Of a stretch of DNA of 64,000 nt, positions 50,602 through 58,489 are shown one piece after another. Source of the stretch: a bacterium (GTDB lineage Bacteria > Armatimonadota > Fimbriimonadia > Fimbriimonadales > Fimbriimonadaceae). The notes beneath the pieces are model-generated. The model made no database searches, was not told where the DNA came from, and was given only the letters and a program-made list of their open reading frames with translations. The DNA is taken from the NCBI GenBank assembly GCA_027485645.1, contig JAIXQR010000003.1, positions 372,001-436,000 of the forward strand, read 5' to 3'. The number at the start of each line of letters is the position of its first letter. The stretch's first letter is position 1. The translations under genes were made by a program, and so were the position numbers.

Positions 50602-51333
50602 ATGGCAATGAGGCTAAGTAGCGAAGCAGCGGCGCAGTATGCGGAACAGGGCTATTACTTGTTCAAGCAACCAGTTTTTTCGGAAGAGAAGTTTCAACAG
50701 CTGAAGGACATCTTCGAAGAAGACCTCGTTCGGTTCACCGAGGGGCAGCTCGACATGATCCATACCCGCGATGAGCGGCTTCTGGAATTCCTGATGGCGG
50801 ACGAAGTGCTGGATCTCGTGGAAAGCTTGATCGGGCCAAACATCGGGCTGTGGGCTTCGCATCTCATCTCGAAGGCGCCACTGGTAGGAAAAGCCACGCC
50901 GTGGCACGAGGATAGTAGCTACTGGGAAGGCCGAGTTTCCACCATGGCGGGCATCTGCACGGTCTGGCTAGCGATTGATCGCGCGACGCCGGAGAACGGC
51001 AGCATGGCCGTGATCCCCGGTTCGCACCATAACGGATTCAGCGAGTACAAGCCGGTCGACGCCTCTACGAACATCTTTGATACCGAAATCGTGAGCGTTG
51101 ATGAGGACAAGGCGGTGTACTTCAGCCTTGAACCTAACGAATGTAGCCTGCATGAAGGGCGGATTATCCACGGCGCAAAGGCGAACACATCGCCGAACCG
51201 ACGAGCGGGTTACACCATGCGCTACTTCCCGCTGACTTCGCAGGTGTATCACGATTCTCCACGCAACGCCGGGCACAAGATCTGGCTGGCGCGTGGAAAG
51301 GATCAGGCAGACAACCGCTTCGAAAACGCCTAA
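50602..51333 (+). CDS. Phytanoyl-CoA dioxygenase (PhyH) family protein
   Basis: 243 residues. The Fe(II)/2-oxoglutarate facial triad is visible: H and D in TPWHEDSSYW, distal His in IIHGAKANTS, and the 2OG Arg in RRAGYTMRYF. PhyH proteins hydroxylate varied small molecules; the substrate here is unknown. The last 4 bp overlap the opposite-strand APH-like gene. ATG 50602 is backed by a full promoter at the N6 distance. Confidence 0.85.
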   Translation: MAMRLSSEAAAQYAEQGYYLFKQPVFSEEKFQQLKDIFEEDLVRFTEGQLDMIHTRDERLLEFLMADEVLDLVESLIGPNIGLWASHLISKAPLVGKATPWHEDSSYWEGRVSTMAGICTVWLAIDRATPENGSMAVIPGSHHNGFSEYKPVDASTNIFDTEIVSVDEDKAVYFSLEPNECSLHEGRIIHGAKANTSPNRRAGYTMRYFPLTSQVYHDSPRNAGHKIWLARGKDQADNRFENA

Positions 51334-52229
51334 AGGCGATTGAAGAACTCAAGGGCGGACCGTAAGTAGCGGTCCGCCGTTTTGGAGATGGCTTCGTCGG
51401 AAGCTTCCCGGCCAAAACTTCGAAGCACGATTCCATAGTGCAGGGCTCGGAATGCGGCGCGAATCTGGAAATCTGAATCGGGCGGTTGGTACGCACTCCA
51501 AAATGCTTCCTGATTCACTGCTGACCCCAGAGTGAAGGCAATTGAAGCGTCTATCGCGGGGTCACCAACGTGCATATCGCCCCAGTCGATGATTCCGGAG
51601 ACCTGATCATTCTCGATAATCACGTGCCGCGGGTAGAGATCGCCGTGCACCCACGAATGTGTGTCAGAAGATCTGGCTGCTCTTGCGATTTCGAACGCCC
51701 GTCGCATGGCAGATCGTTCGCTGTGGTTGAAAACGTCTGCCAGCAAGCGCTTCTGGAGGAGCTCAATTCGGTAAAAAATGTCGGCGCGCCTAAGTTCATC
51801 ATGCGGAGCGGCTTCGGTAATGGGCAGGTTATGAAGCTCCCGTAGGAATGTTCCCAACTGGTGGGCAAGCCGCCGTTCATCGGCAACTGATATCCGGTCG
51901 AGCGATTCGCCGGGAATAAACGCGGAGCCGGCAAAAGGATAGGGAAATCGAGCCGATGGTTCGCCGATCCAAACGGCTGCGCTAGTTTGCAGCGGAAGCC
52001 GTTTCGCCAACTCCGGTAACCATCTTGTTTCCCTGGCGATGAGTTCAACCGCCAGTTGGCGATGCGGGAAACGAAACACCCAGCGCGCGTCGACAAGAAA
52101 TGCCTGATTGTCCCAACCTGAGCCAAGGAACCGGATCGATTCTTGGCCGAGATGCGGAAACTGGTCCTGGATCAGCTCCTTAGCCGTGTCAACGTTTACG
52201 GGAAAATCACCGTGCCACGGCTGGTTCAA
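51330..52229 (-). CDS. Aminoglycoside phosphotransferase (APH)-like kinase
   Basis: 299 residues. Kinase-like fold: ATP lobe with WVFRFPHRQLAVELIARE, catalytic loop WVHGDLYPRHVII, and metal-binding IIDWGDMHVGDPAIDAS (the DFG equivalent). In the catalytic loop the usual metal-binding Asn is His (HGDxxxxH), a variant of an APH subgroup. Phosphorylates a small alcohol or sugar; resistance cannot be inferred. TTG start at 52229 with GGAG upstream. It ends in a 4-bp tail overlap with the PhyH gene. Confidence 0.8.
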   Translation of the reverse strand: MNQPWHGDFPVNVDTAKELIQDQFPHLGQESIRFLGSGWDNQAFLVDARWVFRFPHRQLAVELIARETRWLPELAKRLPLQTSAAVWIGEPSARFPYPFAGSAFIPGESLDRISVADERRLAHQLGTFLRELHNLPITEAAPHDELRRADIFYRIELLQKRLLADVFNHSERSAMRRAFEIARAARSSDTHSWVHGDLYPRHVIIENDQVSGIIDWGDMHVGDPAIDASIAFTLGSAVNQEAFWSAYQPPDSDFQIRAAFRALHYGIVLRSFGREASDEAISKTADRYLRSALEFFNRL

Positions 52230-52231
52230 AG

Positions 52232-54115
52232 TTATCTCCCGGTTCGGCGCCGCCGCACGCGCCCAAGTTTGAACGACTCAATCAGCGCGCGGGCTTGGCC
52301 ACGGGTTTGCACCGTGCCGATCATTTCAGGATCAGCTCCGAGGCGGCGTAGCGTTTCGCGTTGGCTGGCCGTTGGTGGCTCATCTCGCCAAGCGGCATTG
52401 GCTTTCACAATCTCTCCGCAATCCGGGAAGGTCATATGAATAAGCCGGTCGGCTTCGTCAAATGCTGCCTGTAGATCGTCTCCGAGTGGCATTTGGCCGT
52501 AGCCCATTTGGTCAGATTCAAGGCTCAGGTTGTAGCGGCCGAGTTCATCGATTAAGATCCTCGCACGGCGATCTCCGTCGAGCCGACTCGGGCCACAAGG
52601 CAGGAAGTACTCGTTCTCACCCGTCTTCATCCACGCAAGGCGGCTGACGCCAAGAATCTCCTCGGGGATGCTGAGCTCTCGCAGAAGATCAACTTCGCTG
52701 AGTACGGTGCTCAGGTCGTCAAAGGACATGGGCCGGCGGAACATCTCGGCTCGCTGTCTCGGTTCGAGCTCATCAACCCACTCTGCCGCCTCGAATAGGC
52801 TGTGCCCTTGCAAGTCGAAATCGGGAGGAAGGCCAACAAGTCCGGCTGCACTGGCGGGCGCAGGGGCTTTCTTGGGCATGTCCTCGTCTTCGGGCGGGCC
52901 GGTAAGGCTGAATTGCGTACTGACATCAACGACATCGATGACGTAGCAATCCGGTTTCCCAGATTGTCGAATGGCTTCGAGCCGTTCATGGGGAGTGGCT
53001 AAGCCGTCGACGGTTCGGGCCAGAGTTCGGACTCCGCGACCTGCCATCTGGGTGTATAGTGCCCAGCTTTGGGTTGGACGCAGCATCAATACGCAGCTTG
53101 CCTCCGGCGCGTCGTAGCCCTCCGTGGCGACTTCAACGTTCACAAGAACTTGCGTCTTTCCGGTTTGGAAGCGATGCATGATCGCTTCGCGATGCTCTGG
53201 CTTCATCGTGCCATCGACGCTCTCCGCGGCAAATCCTTGGCTGCGGAAGAGCTCTGCGACATCAGTTGCGTGAGCTACGTCTACGCAAAACACGATGGTG
53301 CGGCGATCACTTGCAATCTCGGCCCAATGTTGAAATGCGATCCAGTTGCGCTTTTCAACGTTAACTGCCCGCGCGAGCTGGGCGGTGTTGTAGTCGCCAA
53401 GCTGGGTCTTGACCCCGCTGAGGTCGACGCCGGTTGCAACACGAAAGCCGCGAAGGTCGACCAGCCAGCCGTCCGCGACGGCTTGTCGAAGCGGATACCG
53501 AAAAACGACGTCTTCGAAGATGGCCGACTCGCTGCCATGCAGCGGCCGATTGTCCATTCGGTGATCCGTCGCGGTGACCGCAAGGGTAAAGCAGTCGCCC
53601 GAATAGGAACCAAATCGGCGCATGACGTTCTGCCATGTGTCCGCTGGTGCATGGTGCCCTTCGTCCATGATCAACAGTCCAGGCTTGAACCAGTTGAGAC
53701 GATCCGTTAGCGGACGCCCGACGGTCTGGACCCCAGCCACAACCACCCGGCTTTCAAAGGGAGCTTTCGAGTCTCCCCCTTCGATCCCGACGGGCAATCT
53801 CGGGGCCATCGCGATGATTCGCTTCGCTGCCTGTTGCAAGAGTTCCTGCCGGTGCGCCACCACGAGAGAGGTCTGTTTGTACGTCCGGTCGAACTCGTCG
53901 ATCAACGACGCAAAGAGAGTTGTCTTGCCGGTGCCCGTCGGCATGACAACCATGATTCGGTGGAGACCACGGTCGCGGGCCGCAAGCACGGCCGCCCGGG
54001 CTTTTTCTTGATAGTCCCGTAGCACGATGGGGGCGGCTTGACCCGGCACGACCATGTCGTCGCCGTCAAAAAGGTGGTAACCCATCGGAGCAGTGGAAGG
54101 TCTGTCGAGAACCAA
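52232..54115 (-). CDS. DEAD/DEAH-box superfamily 2 helicase
   Basis: 627 residues. Walker A VVMPTGTGKTTLF, motif II LIMDEGHHAPADTW, motif III TATDHRM, and C-terminal RecA lobe with VNVEVATEGYDAP and QMAGRGVR (motif VI). It is related to the SSL2/ComFA-like SF2 helicases often found in phages and defence loci. A ~170-residue C-terminal region after the helicase core (FDLQGHSLFEAAEWVDELE) is uncharacterised. TTG 54115 is used; ATG at 54085 is an alternative, so the start is weak. No nuclease partner is adjacent. Confidence 0.8.
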   Translation of the reverse strand: MVLDRPSTAPMGYHLFDGDDMVVPGQAAPIVLRDYQEKARAAVLAARDRGLHRIMVVMPTGTGKTTLFASLIDEFDRTYKQTSLVVAHRQELLQQAAKRIIAMAPRLPVGIEGGDSKAPFESRVVVAGVQTVGRPLTDRLNWFKPGLLIMDEGHHAPADTWQNVMRRFGSYSGDCFTLAVTATDHRMDNRPLHGSESAIFEDVVFRYPLRQAVADGWLVDLRGFRVATGVDLSGVKTQLGDYNTAQLARAVNVEKRNWIAFQHWAEIASDRRTIVFCVDVAHATDVAELFRSQGFAAESVDGTMKPEHREAIMHRFQTGKTQVLVNVEVATEGYDAPEASCVLMLRPTQSWALYTQMAGRGVRTLARTVDGLATPHERLEAIRQSGKPDCYVIDVVDVSTQFSLTGPPEDEDMPKKAPAPASAAGLVGLPPDFDLQGHSLFEAAEWVDELEPRQRAEMFRRPMSFDDLSTVLSEVDLLRELSIPEEILGVSRLAWMKTGENEYFLPCGPSRLDGDRRARILIDELGRYNLSLESDQMGYGQMPLGDDLQAAFDEADRLIHMTFPDCGEIVKANAAWRDEPPTASQRETLRRLGADPEMIGTVQTRGQARALIESFKLGRVRRRRTGR

Positions 54116-54165
54116 CAGACCCCTATAGTTTAGCGCGACGCGGCGCTTGTCCTAGAGGAGGAAAA

Positions 54166-55752
54166 CTACGGAGTGAGCTTTACCAGCTCGATGTAGTTGA
54201 CCCCTGGACGCAAGGTGCCGTAACTCACCTTATCGACGCATCGCTGGATGATGAACAGGCCCCAACCACCCTCGCGGTAGATGTTCATGGAAGGCTCGTC
54301 CACTTCTCCGGGGGCGAAGCCTTCGCCGGTGTAAACGATGCGCACCCGAATTCCATTGGTTAGCCGCTCCGCTTCAATGTCCACCACTTCTTGCCCAGAG
54401 TTTTCATGGGCATGCATGATGACGTTGGTCAGGGCTTCGTGGGTGGCCAGTTGAAGCTCATCAATCTCCTTGGCGTCGAGATTGCAATCGAGTCCGACGA
54501 AGCCAACGAACTGCCTCATCTCGGTGAGCGAGCTCAGGTGGCTGCGGAAGCCGCGCTGGGTTGATTCCCACGGCTCGGAGGGAGAACCCACCCGGACAAT
54601 GACGACGGTGAAATCATCGTCGAGGTCTAGATCTGATGTGTGGCTGCGAATGGCTTCGCGCAACCGGTACATCAGTTCACTCGGACTCTCGTGCGCATGC
54701 TTCCCGAGTAGATCCACCAAGCGGTCTGAGCCAAAGAAATCCCCGTCGCTGGCCCGAGCGTCGGTCACACCATCGGAATAGAAGCAAAAGACATCGCCGT
54801 CCTCGAAGGGAACCTCGAATTGCCCGTACGTCTCTTCGGGAACAAAACCGATGGGGAAGTTTCCACCGCTGAGTTCGTGGGTTCTTTGCTCTTTGGCAAC
54901 CCAGTGCAGAACCTTGGTGTGACCGCAGTCGACGAAGGTCGCAATTTTTCGCTCGCTATCCAGGCGGGCATATTCCAGCGTGACAAAGGCGTTCAGGCGA
55001 ATCAGTTCGCGCGCCAGCGTGCTGTGGGCGGTCTGAACAACGTCTCTCGGGGATGGCAGGTGCCCGTTGCTGGTATCCGAGAGGAGACGGCTGATACTTC
55101 GCAAAAGGGTGTTTTTGGTTCCCGCGCCAATAAGGGCGGCCGGAATGCCTTTCCCCATCGCGTCGCCAACAAAAACGTCGACAACTGTGGATCGATGAAC
55201 GAAGAAGTCGAAGAAGTCACCATCAATCGCGGTTGACGGCAAGTTCATCGCGGCGAATTCGAACGCGGTGGCCCCTTCTGGTGGCCTCGCCATCAAGAGG
55301 GAGCGCTGAATGTTTGCGCCAATCTCGATTTCTTGTCGGCGCTTTTCCTCGATCCGCTGTTTTGCGTCTCGAAGTTCGGTCTCCATCCGCAAAATTCGGC
55401 GAGCCACGCCAAGTCGTGCGCTCAACTCCGCGCGGTCAAAAGGCTTCGTAATAAAGTCGTCTGCCCCAGCGGTCAAGCCGGTGAGGCGATCGGTTTTTTC
55501 GAATTTCGAAGTGAGGAGGATGACGTAGGTGTACGCCTCAACATTCGCACGGCGGATGCGCTGGCAAAGCTCAATGCCATCAACTTCTGGCATGACCCAG
55601 TCGGCTATGACAATTGAGTAGTGCCGCGCTTCGAGCATCTCCCAGGCTTGCCGCCCGTCGACGGCAACATCGACGTCATAGTCCAGGGCGCGCAAAGTGC
55701 GGTCCAGGACCATGCGGGAGACTTGCTCATCATCCGCAATGAGAATCTTCAT
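54166..55752 (-). CDS. Response regulator-PP2C phosphatase-HATPase fusion (RsbU/RsbW-like)
   Basis: 528 residues in three parts. REC domain with phospho-acceptor D51 (IADWVMPEVDG) and K103 (ITKPF); a coiled linker; SpoIIE-type PP2C phosphatase with AIDGDFFDFFV and FVGDAMGKGIPAALIG and the metal Asp FCFYSDGVTDA; and a C-terminal GHKL ATPase with the N-box ATHEALTNVIMHAHEN and G-box REGGWGLFI. It would use phosphorelay input to set both phosphatase and kinase functions on the STAS partner. The neighbouring gene 7 bp upstream encodes that STAS protein. Combining both enzymes in one chain is unusual. Confidence 0.85.
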   Translation of the reverse strand: MKILIADDEQVSRMVLDRTLRALDYDVDVAVDGRQAWEMLEARHYSIVIADWVMPEVDGIELCQRIRRANVEAYTYVILLTSKFEKTDRLTGLTAGADDFITKPFDRAELSARLGVARRILRMETELRDAKQRIEEKRRQEIEIGANIQRSLLMARPPEGATAFEFAAMNLPSTAIDGDFFDFFVHRSTVVDVFVGDAMGKGIPAALIGAGTKNTLLRSISRLLSDTSNGHLPSPRDVVQTAHSTLARELIRLNAFVTLEYARLDSERKIATFVDCGHTKVLHWVAKEQRTHELSGGNFPIGFVPEETYGQFEVPFEDGDVFCFYSDGVTDARASDGDFFGSDRLVDLLGKHAHESPSELMYRLREAIRSHTSDLDLDDDFTVVIVRVGSPSEPWESTQRGFRSHLSSLTEMRQFVGFVGLDCNLDAKEIDELQLATHEALTNVIMHAHENSGQEVVDIEAERLTNGIRVRIVYTGEGFAPGEVDEPSMNIYREGGWGLFIIQRCVDKVSYGTLRPGVNYIELVKLTP

Positions 55753-55759
55753 GCGGGCG

Positions 55760-56107
55760 TTACGAACGGAAGGTTACGGCTGCGTCTTCTTTGGTGGCAA
55801 AGATTTCAAACAGTCGATCCATTCGAACGAGCTCAAACAGGCTTTTAACGTTGTCTGGCACTTCCGCAAGCTTGACGTCGCCGCCGTTTGCGTGGGCTTT
55901 TCGCAAGCAGGAAAGAAGCGCGCCGATACCGGACGAGTCAACAAACTTGAGGTCCTTCAACACGAAGACAAAGAACTTCTCGTTGTCGAACATCGTGGCC
56001 GTATCGTGTCGGAACCGCTGTACATTCGAAGCGTCGAGGGCTTGACCGCTGAGATAGACCGTGACAATTCCACCGTCCTTGTGGCTCGTAATTTGTACGC
56101 TATTCAT
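55760..56107 (-). CDS. STAS-domain anti-sigma factor antagonist
   Basis: 115 residues, a single STAS domain: GGIVTVYLSGQALDASNVQRF, then DLKFVDSSGIGALLSCL with the phosphorylatable S58 or S59. Acts as the RsbV-like switch controlled by the fusion protein downstream: phosphorylated by a GHKL kinase, reset by PP2C. TACAAT lies 10 bases before the ATG. It is the first gene of the two-gene partner-switching operon, diverging from a LuxR-type gene. No sigma factor is encoded nearby. Confidence 0.87.
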   Translation of the reverse strand: MNSVQITSHKDGGIVTVYLSGQALDASNVQRFRHDTATMFDNEKFFVFVLKDLKFVDSSGIGALLSCLRKAHANGGDVKLAEVPDNVKSLFELVRMDRLFEIFATKEDAAVTFRS

Positions 56108-56179
56108 CCTAGATTCAATTGTAGGGCACGGAAGGCCATAACTGTTGGGTGTTGATGGATTTTTGCCAAATTTGCTGGC

Positions 56180-56208
56180 TTAAAGAAAATTCCCATTAGG
56201 TCCATAAT
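56180..56208 (+). promoter_or_regulatory. Promoter of the LuxR-type regulator
   Basis: TTAAAG (56180-56185), 17-base spacer, CATAAT (56203-56208), then 11 bases to ATG. A short-leader promoter rather than leaderless. It sits in the divergent gap to the STAS gene. Confidence 0.4.
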
Positions 56209-56219
56209 GAGACTGCGCT

Positions 56220-56852
56220 ATGAACCCGGAATCAATTCAGGAACAAGGTAAGAGCCGACAAGACCAGATCTTGCTTCTGGCGGCCGAAGGCATGACCGAC
56301 AAGGAAATTGCTGCCAGATTGAATCTGAGCCCAGAAACCGTGGGCACGTACTGGCGCCGAATCCTGAGCAAGTACTCCGCCGCCAGCCGAACCGAAGTCG
56401 TTGCGAAGGTCGTTCGGTTGCAGGCAGAAGCTTCGATTGACGAAATTTCGGAGCTAAACGAGTGCCTTCGAGAAGTAACGGACCACCTTCTTCTTGAATT
56501 GAGCGGTCGTCAGCACCCGAGCGAATCCGAAACGCTCCGGTTTGCGCTCATCGCACTGCAGCATCTGCAAACTCGAGTTGTCGTTCTGGACGCAGAAGGT
56601 TTTCCACGCTATACAAACCGTGAGTCCGGCATCGTTTTCACCGATCCGTTTGAGTGGCAAGTTGCCGCAAGTGACCAAGAAGCATTGCGTGAGGCCATGT
56701 CTGGCGCTCTCAGCCAGAACCAGTCTTCGAGCATTTCCTTGAGATTCAGCGCTACGCCAGAAGAGGGATGGAACGTGTTTGTCCGGCCCATCGAAGTCGA
56801 GGAAGAGCAGTTCGTGATGCTGGAGCTTGTCCCGGAAACGAGTCGTACCTGA
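56220..56852 (+). CDS. LuxR-type HTH regulator with N-terminal HTH
   Basis: 210 residues. The LuxR/GerE helix-turn-helix comes first (about 12-68: QILLLAAEGMTDKEIAARLNL, then SPETVGTYWRRILSKYSAASR), followed by a coiled segment and a PAS-like domain from about residue 105 (TRVVVLDAEGFPRYTNRES). This reverses the usual order of sensor then HTH. It may be a DNA-binding output for the divergent partner-switching operon (inference from position). A small secreted PEP-CTERM gene follows 80 bp later. Confidence 0.78.
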   Translation: MNPESIQEQGKSRQDQILLLAAEGMTDKEIAARLNLSPETVGTYWRRILSKYSAASRTEVVAKVVRLQAEASIDEISELNECLREVTDHLLLELSGRQHPSESETLRFALIALQHLQTRVVVLDAEGFPRYTNRESGIVFTDPFEWQVAASDQEALREAMSGALSQNQSSSISLRFSATPEEGWNVFVRPIEVEEEQFVMLELVPETSRT

Positions 56853-56931
56853 AACGTGCGACCCGTGAAGGGTTGAGAACAGGTCTATAGTTTCCACAGC
56901 AGGCCGAAAGGCTTGTTTTGGGTGCTTTAGC

Positions 56932-57702
56932 TTGAAGACGGTTAACATTTTAATTGCTGGACTGCTCGTCGTGGGGACGACGATGACCGCGAACGCCCAG
57001 ACTATGGAAAAGGGGGCCTTCCTTAACAAGCCCGTCTTCTCCACCAAAGAACTTCTGAAGCAGGTTGACCAAGATCCTCAGGTCGCAAAGCGCTTCTCGA
57101 AGCACTTCATGATGGATAAGAACCAGTTGAAGCGAGTCTTCAGCGGTTTGACCCTCAAGCCACTTCCGGTGACCCGCCGCTACGAAGTCTATAACGTCGA
57201 CTCGAAGCTAAAGGTCGGTAAGAAGAAACTCCTCTTCAAGAAAGGCACGCTCGCTTTTGTCGACCGCACCGGTAAGCCGATCTTGAAGCGATCATGCGGC
57301 AACCCGATGGCGGTTGTGCCACCGGTTGGACTAACGGCTGGAATCACCACCGAAATTAAGCCGGTCGAACTTGCGACCGTAGCACCGGAAGAAGTTTACG
57401 CATCGGCAACCGAGCCGGAAATGAGCATCATCGACACGGCCATCACGCCAGATCTTCCGGCGGTCGAAACGGCCGAAGAAGTGACCAGCGTCACCGAATC
57501 GATGATCGAACCAGTTGCATCCCCAATCATTCCGGTTGCGGCAGCGGCAGGTCTTTCCCCATGGCTCGGCATCCTCGCGATTCCGCCACTGCTTATCCGG
57601 CCTGGTGGCGGCGGTGGAAACACCCCACCGGTTCCAGAACCTGCATCACTGCTGGTTCTGGCTGGAGCGGCTGCCTTCATCCGTAGACGGCAGAAAAGCT
57701 GA
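56932..57702 (+). CDS. PEP-CTERM sorting-domain secreted protein
   Basis: 256 residues, TTG start. Signal peptide (KTVNILIAGLLVVGTTMTANAQ). A charged ~90-residue mature region is followed by a low-complexity E/T/V-rich stretch. The end carries PEPASLLVLAGAAAFIRRRQ: the PEP motif, hydrophobic helix and Arg tail that exosortase recognises. It is anchored or released outside the outer membrane after cleavage. No exosortase is in the window, so one must be elsewhere. Its last 57 bp overlap the opposite-strand aldolase gene. Confidence 0.8.
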   Translation: MKTVNILIAGLLVVGTTMTANAQTMEKGAFLNKPVFSTKELLKQVDQDPQVAKRFSKHFMMDKNQLKRVFSGLTLKPLPVTRRYEVYNVDSKLKVGKKKLLFKKGTLAFVDRTGKPILKRSCGNPMAVVPPVGLTAGITTEIKPVELATVAPEEVYASATEPEMSIIDTAITPDLPAVETAEEVTSVTESMIEPVASPIIPVAAAAGLSPWLGILAIPPLLIRPGGGGGNTPPVPEPASLLVLAGAAAFIRRRQKS

Positions 57703-58443
57703 ATTCCCCCAAAGAATTCGTTGACGGTAATGCTCGTCTGGCCGAACGTGAATTCGGTCAATCTCCTGGCTCGTTAGCGGCTTTGTAATCCCAACTGTCT
57801 GGTGGCGCGCGCGGACCGCCTTTACCGCCATTCGCGTCGCTGCCATCGCCTGCGCCCCCGTAGTCCCCAGCGTGATCAGGCCATGGTTTTGCAGCGCTAT
57901 CACTTTTGGCACCTCGCCTTCTTCTGACATAAAGGCCGTCACGCACTCGGCGATTCGCTTCGCTAATACGAGACCTGGATCTTCGTACGGCACCCAGACC
58001 GTCTTTCGGCCGCAGCACACAATCTCGTCCGGAAAGATGCGCTCTTCAATCCAACATGGCGGGGTGGTTTGGCACAGGTCACCAAGGCAATCCGTGGGAT
58101 GTGTGTGAATGACCACGTTGACGTCGGTCAGCTGGAGCAACCAAGCGTGCATAAACGTTTCAACTGATGGTCTTGCCCCGTTCTTAACTAGGCTGGCAGA
58201 TTCCAGTAACGCCCTTACCTCCGCGTCCTGAAGGTCTTGCTGAAGCGCGGCTACGATAGGTTCAAAAGCGACTTGAACAAAGCCACGTTCGGTGATTTCG
58301 TGAAGCGATTGACCGCTCGCCTTCACCCAGAAACTTGCGGCGTCGGCACGCGTGCTTGTGTTGCCTTCCGCGAGAATGACAAGATCGGCATCCGGACTTC
58401 CGACTTGACGCGAGAGTGTGACGAAATCCTGGGTTGGCTGCAC
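57646..58443 (-). CDS. Class II aldolase/adducin family protein
   Basis: 265 residues, GTG start. Metal-binding His pair in VVIHTHPTD, and ALQNHGLITLG supplies the third His. Near the N-terminus, AEGNTSTRADAASFWVKASG. Such enzymes cleave or isomerise phosphorylated sugars (fuculose-1-phosphate or ribulose-5-phosphate type) or act in methylthioribulose metabolism; the substrate is not readable. The 3' end overlaps the PEP-CTERM gene by 57 bp tail to tail. It diverges from the amidase with a short gap. Confidence 0.82.
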   Translation of the reverse strand: MQPTQDFVTLSRQVGSPDADLVILAEGNTSTRADAASFWVKASGQSLHEITERGFVQVAFEPIVAALQQDLQDAEVRALLESASLVKNGARPSVETFMHAWLLQLTDVNVVIHTHPTDCLGDLCQTTPPCWIEERIFPDEIVCCGRKTVWVPYEDPGLVLAKRIAECVTAFMSEEGEVPKVIALQNHGLITLGTTGAQAMAATRMAVKAVRARHQTVGITKPLTSQEIDRIHVRPDEHYRQRILWGNSAFLPSTDEGSRSSQNQQ

Positions 58444-58489
58444 GTGATATTTTGCCTCTTAAATGATCACGCTTCGCGCAAAATGCTAC

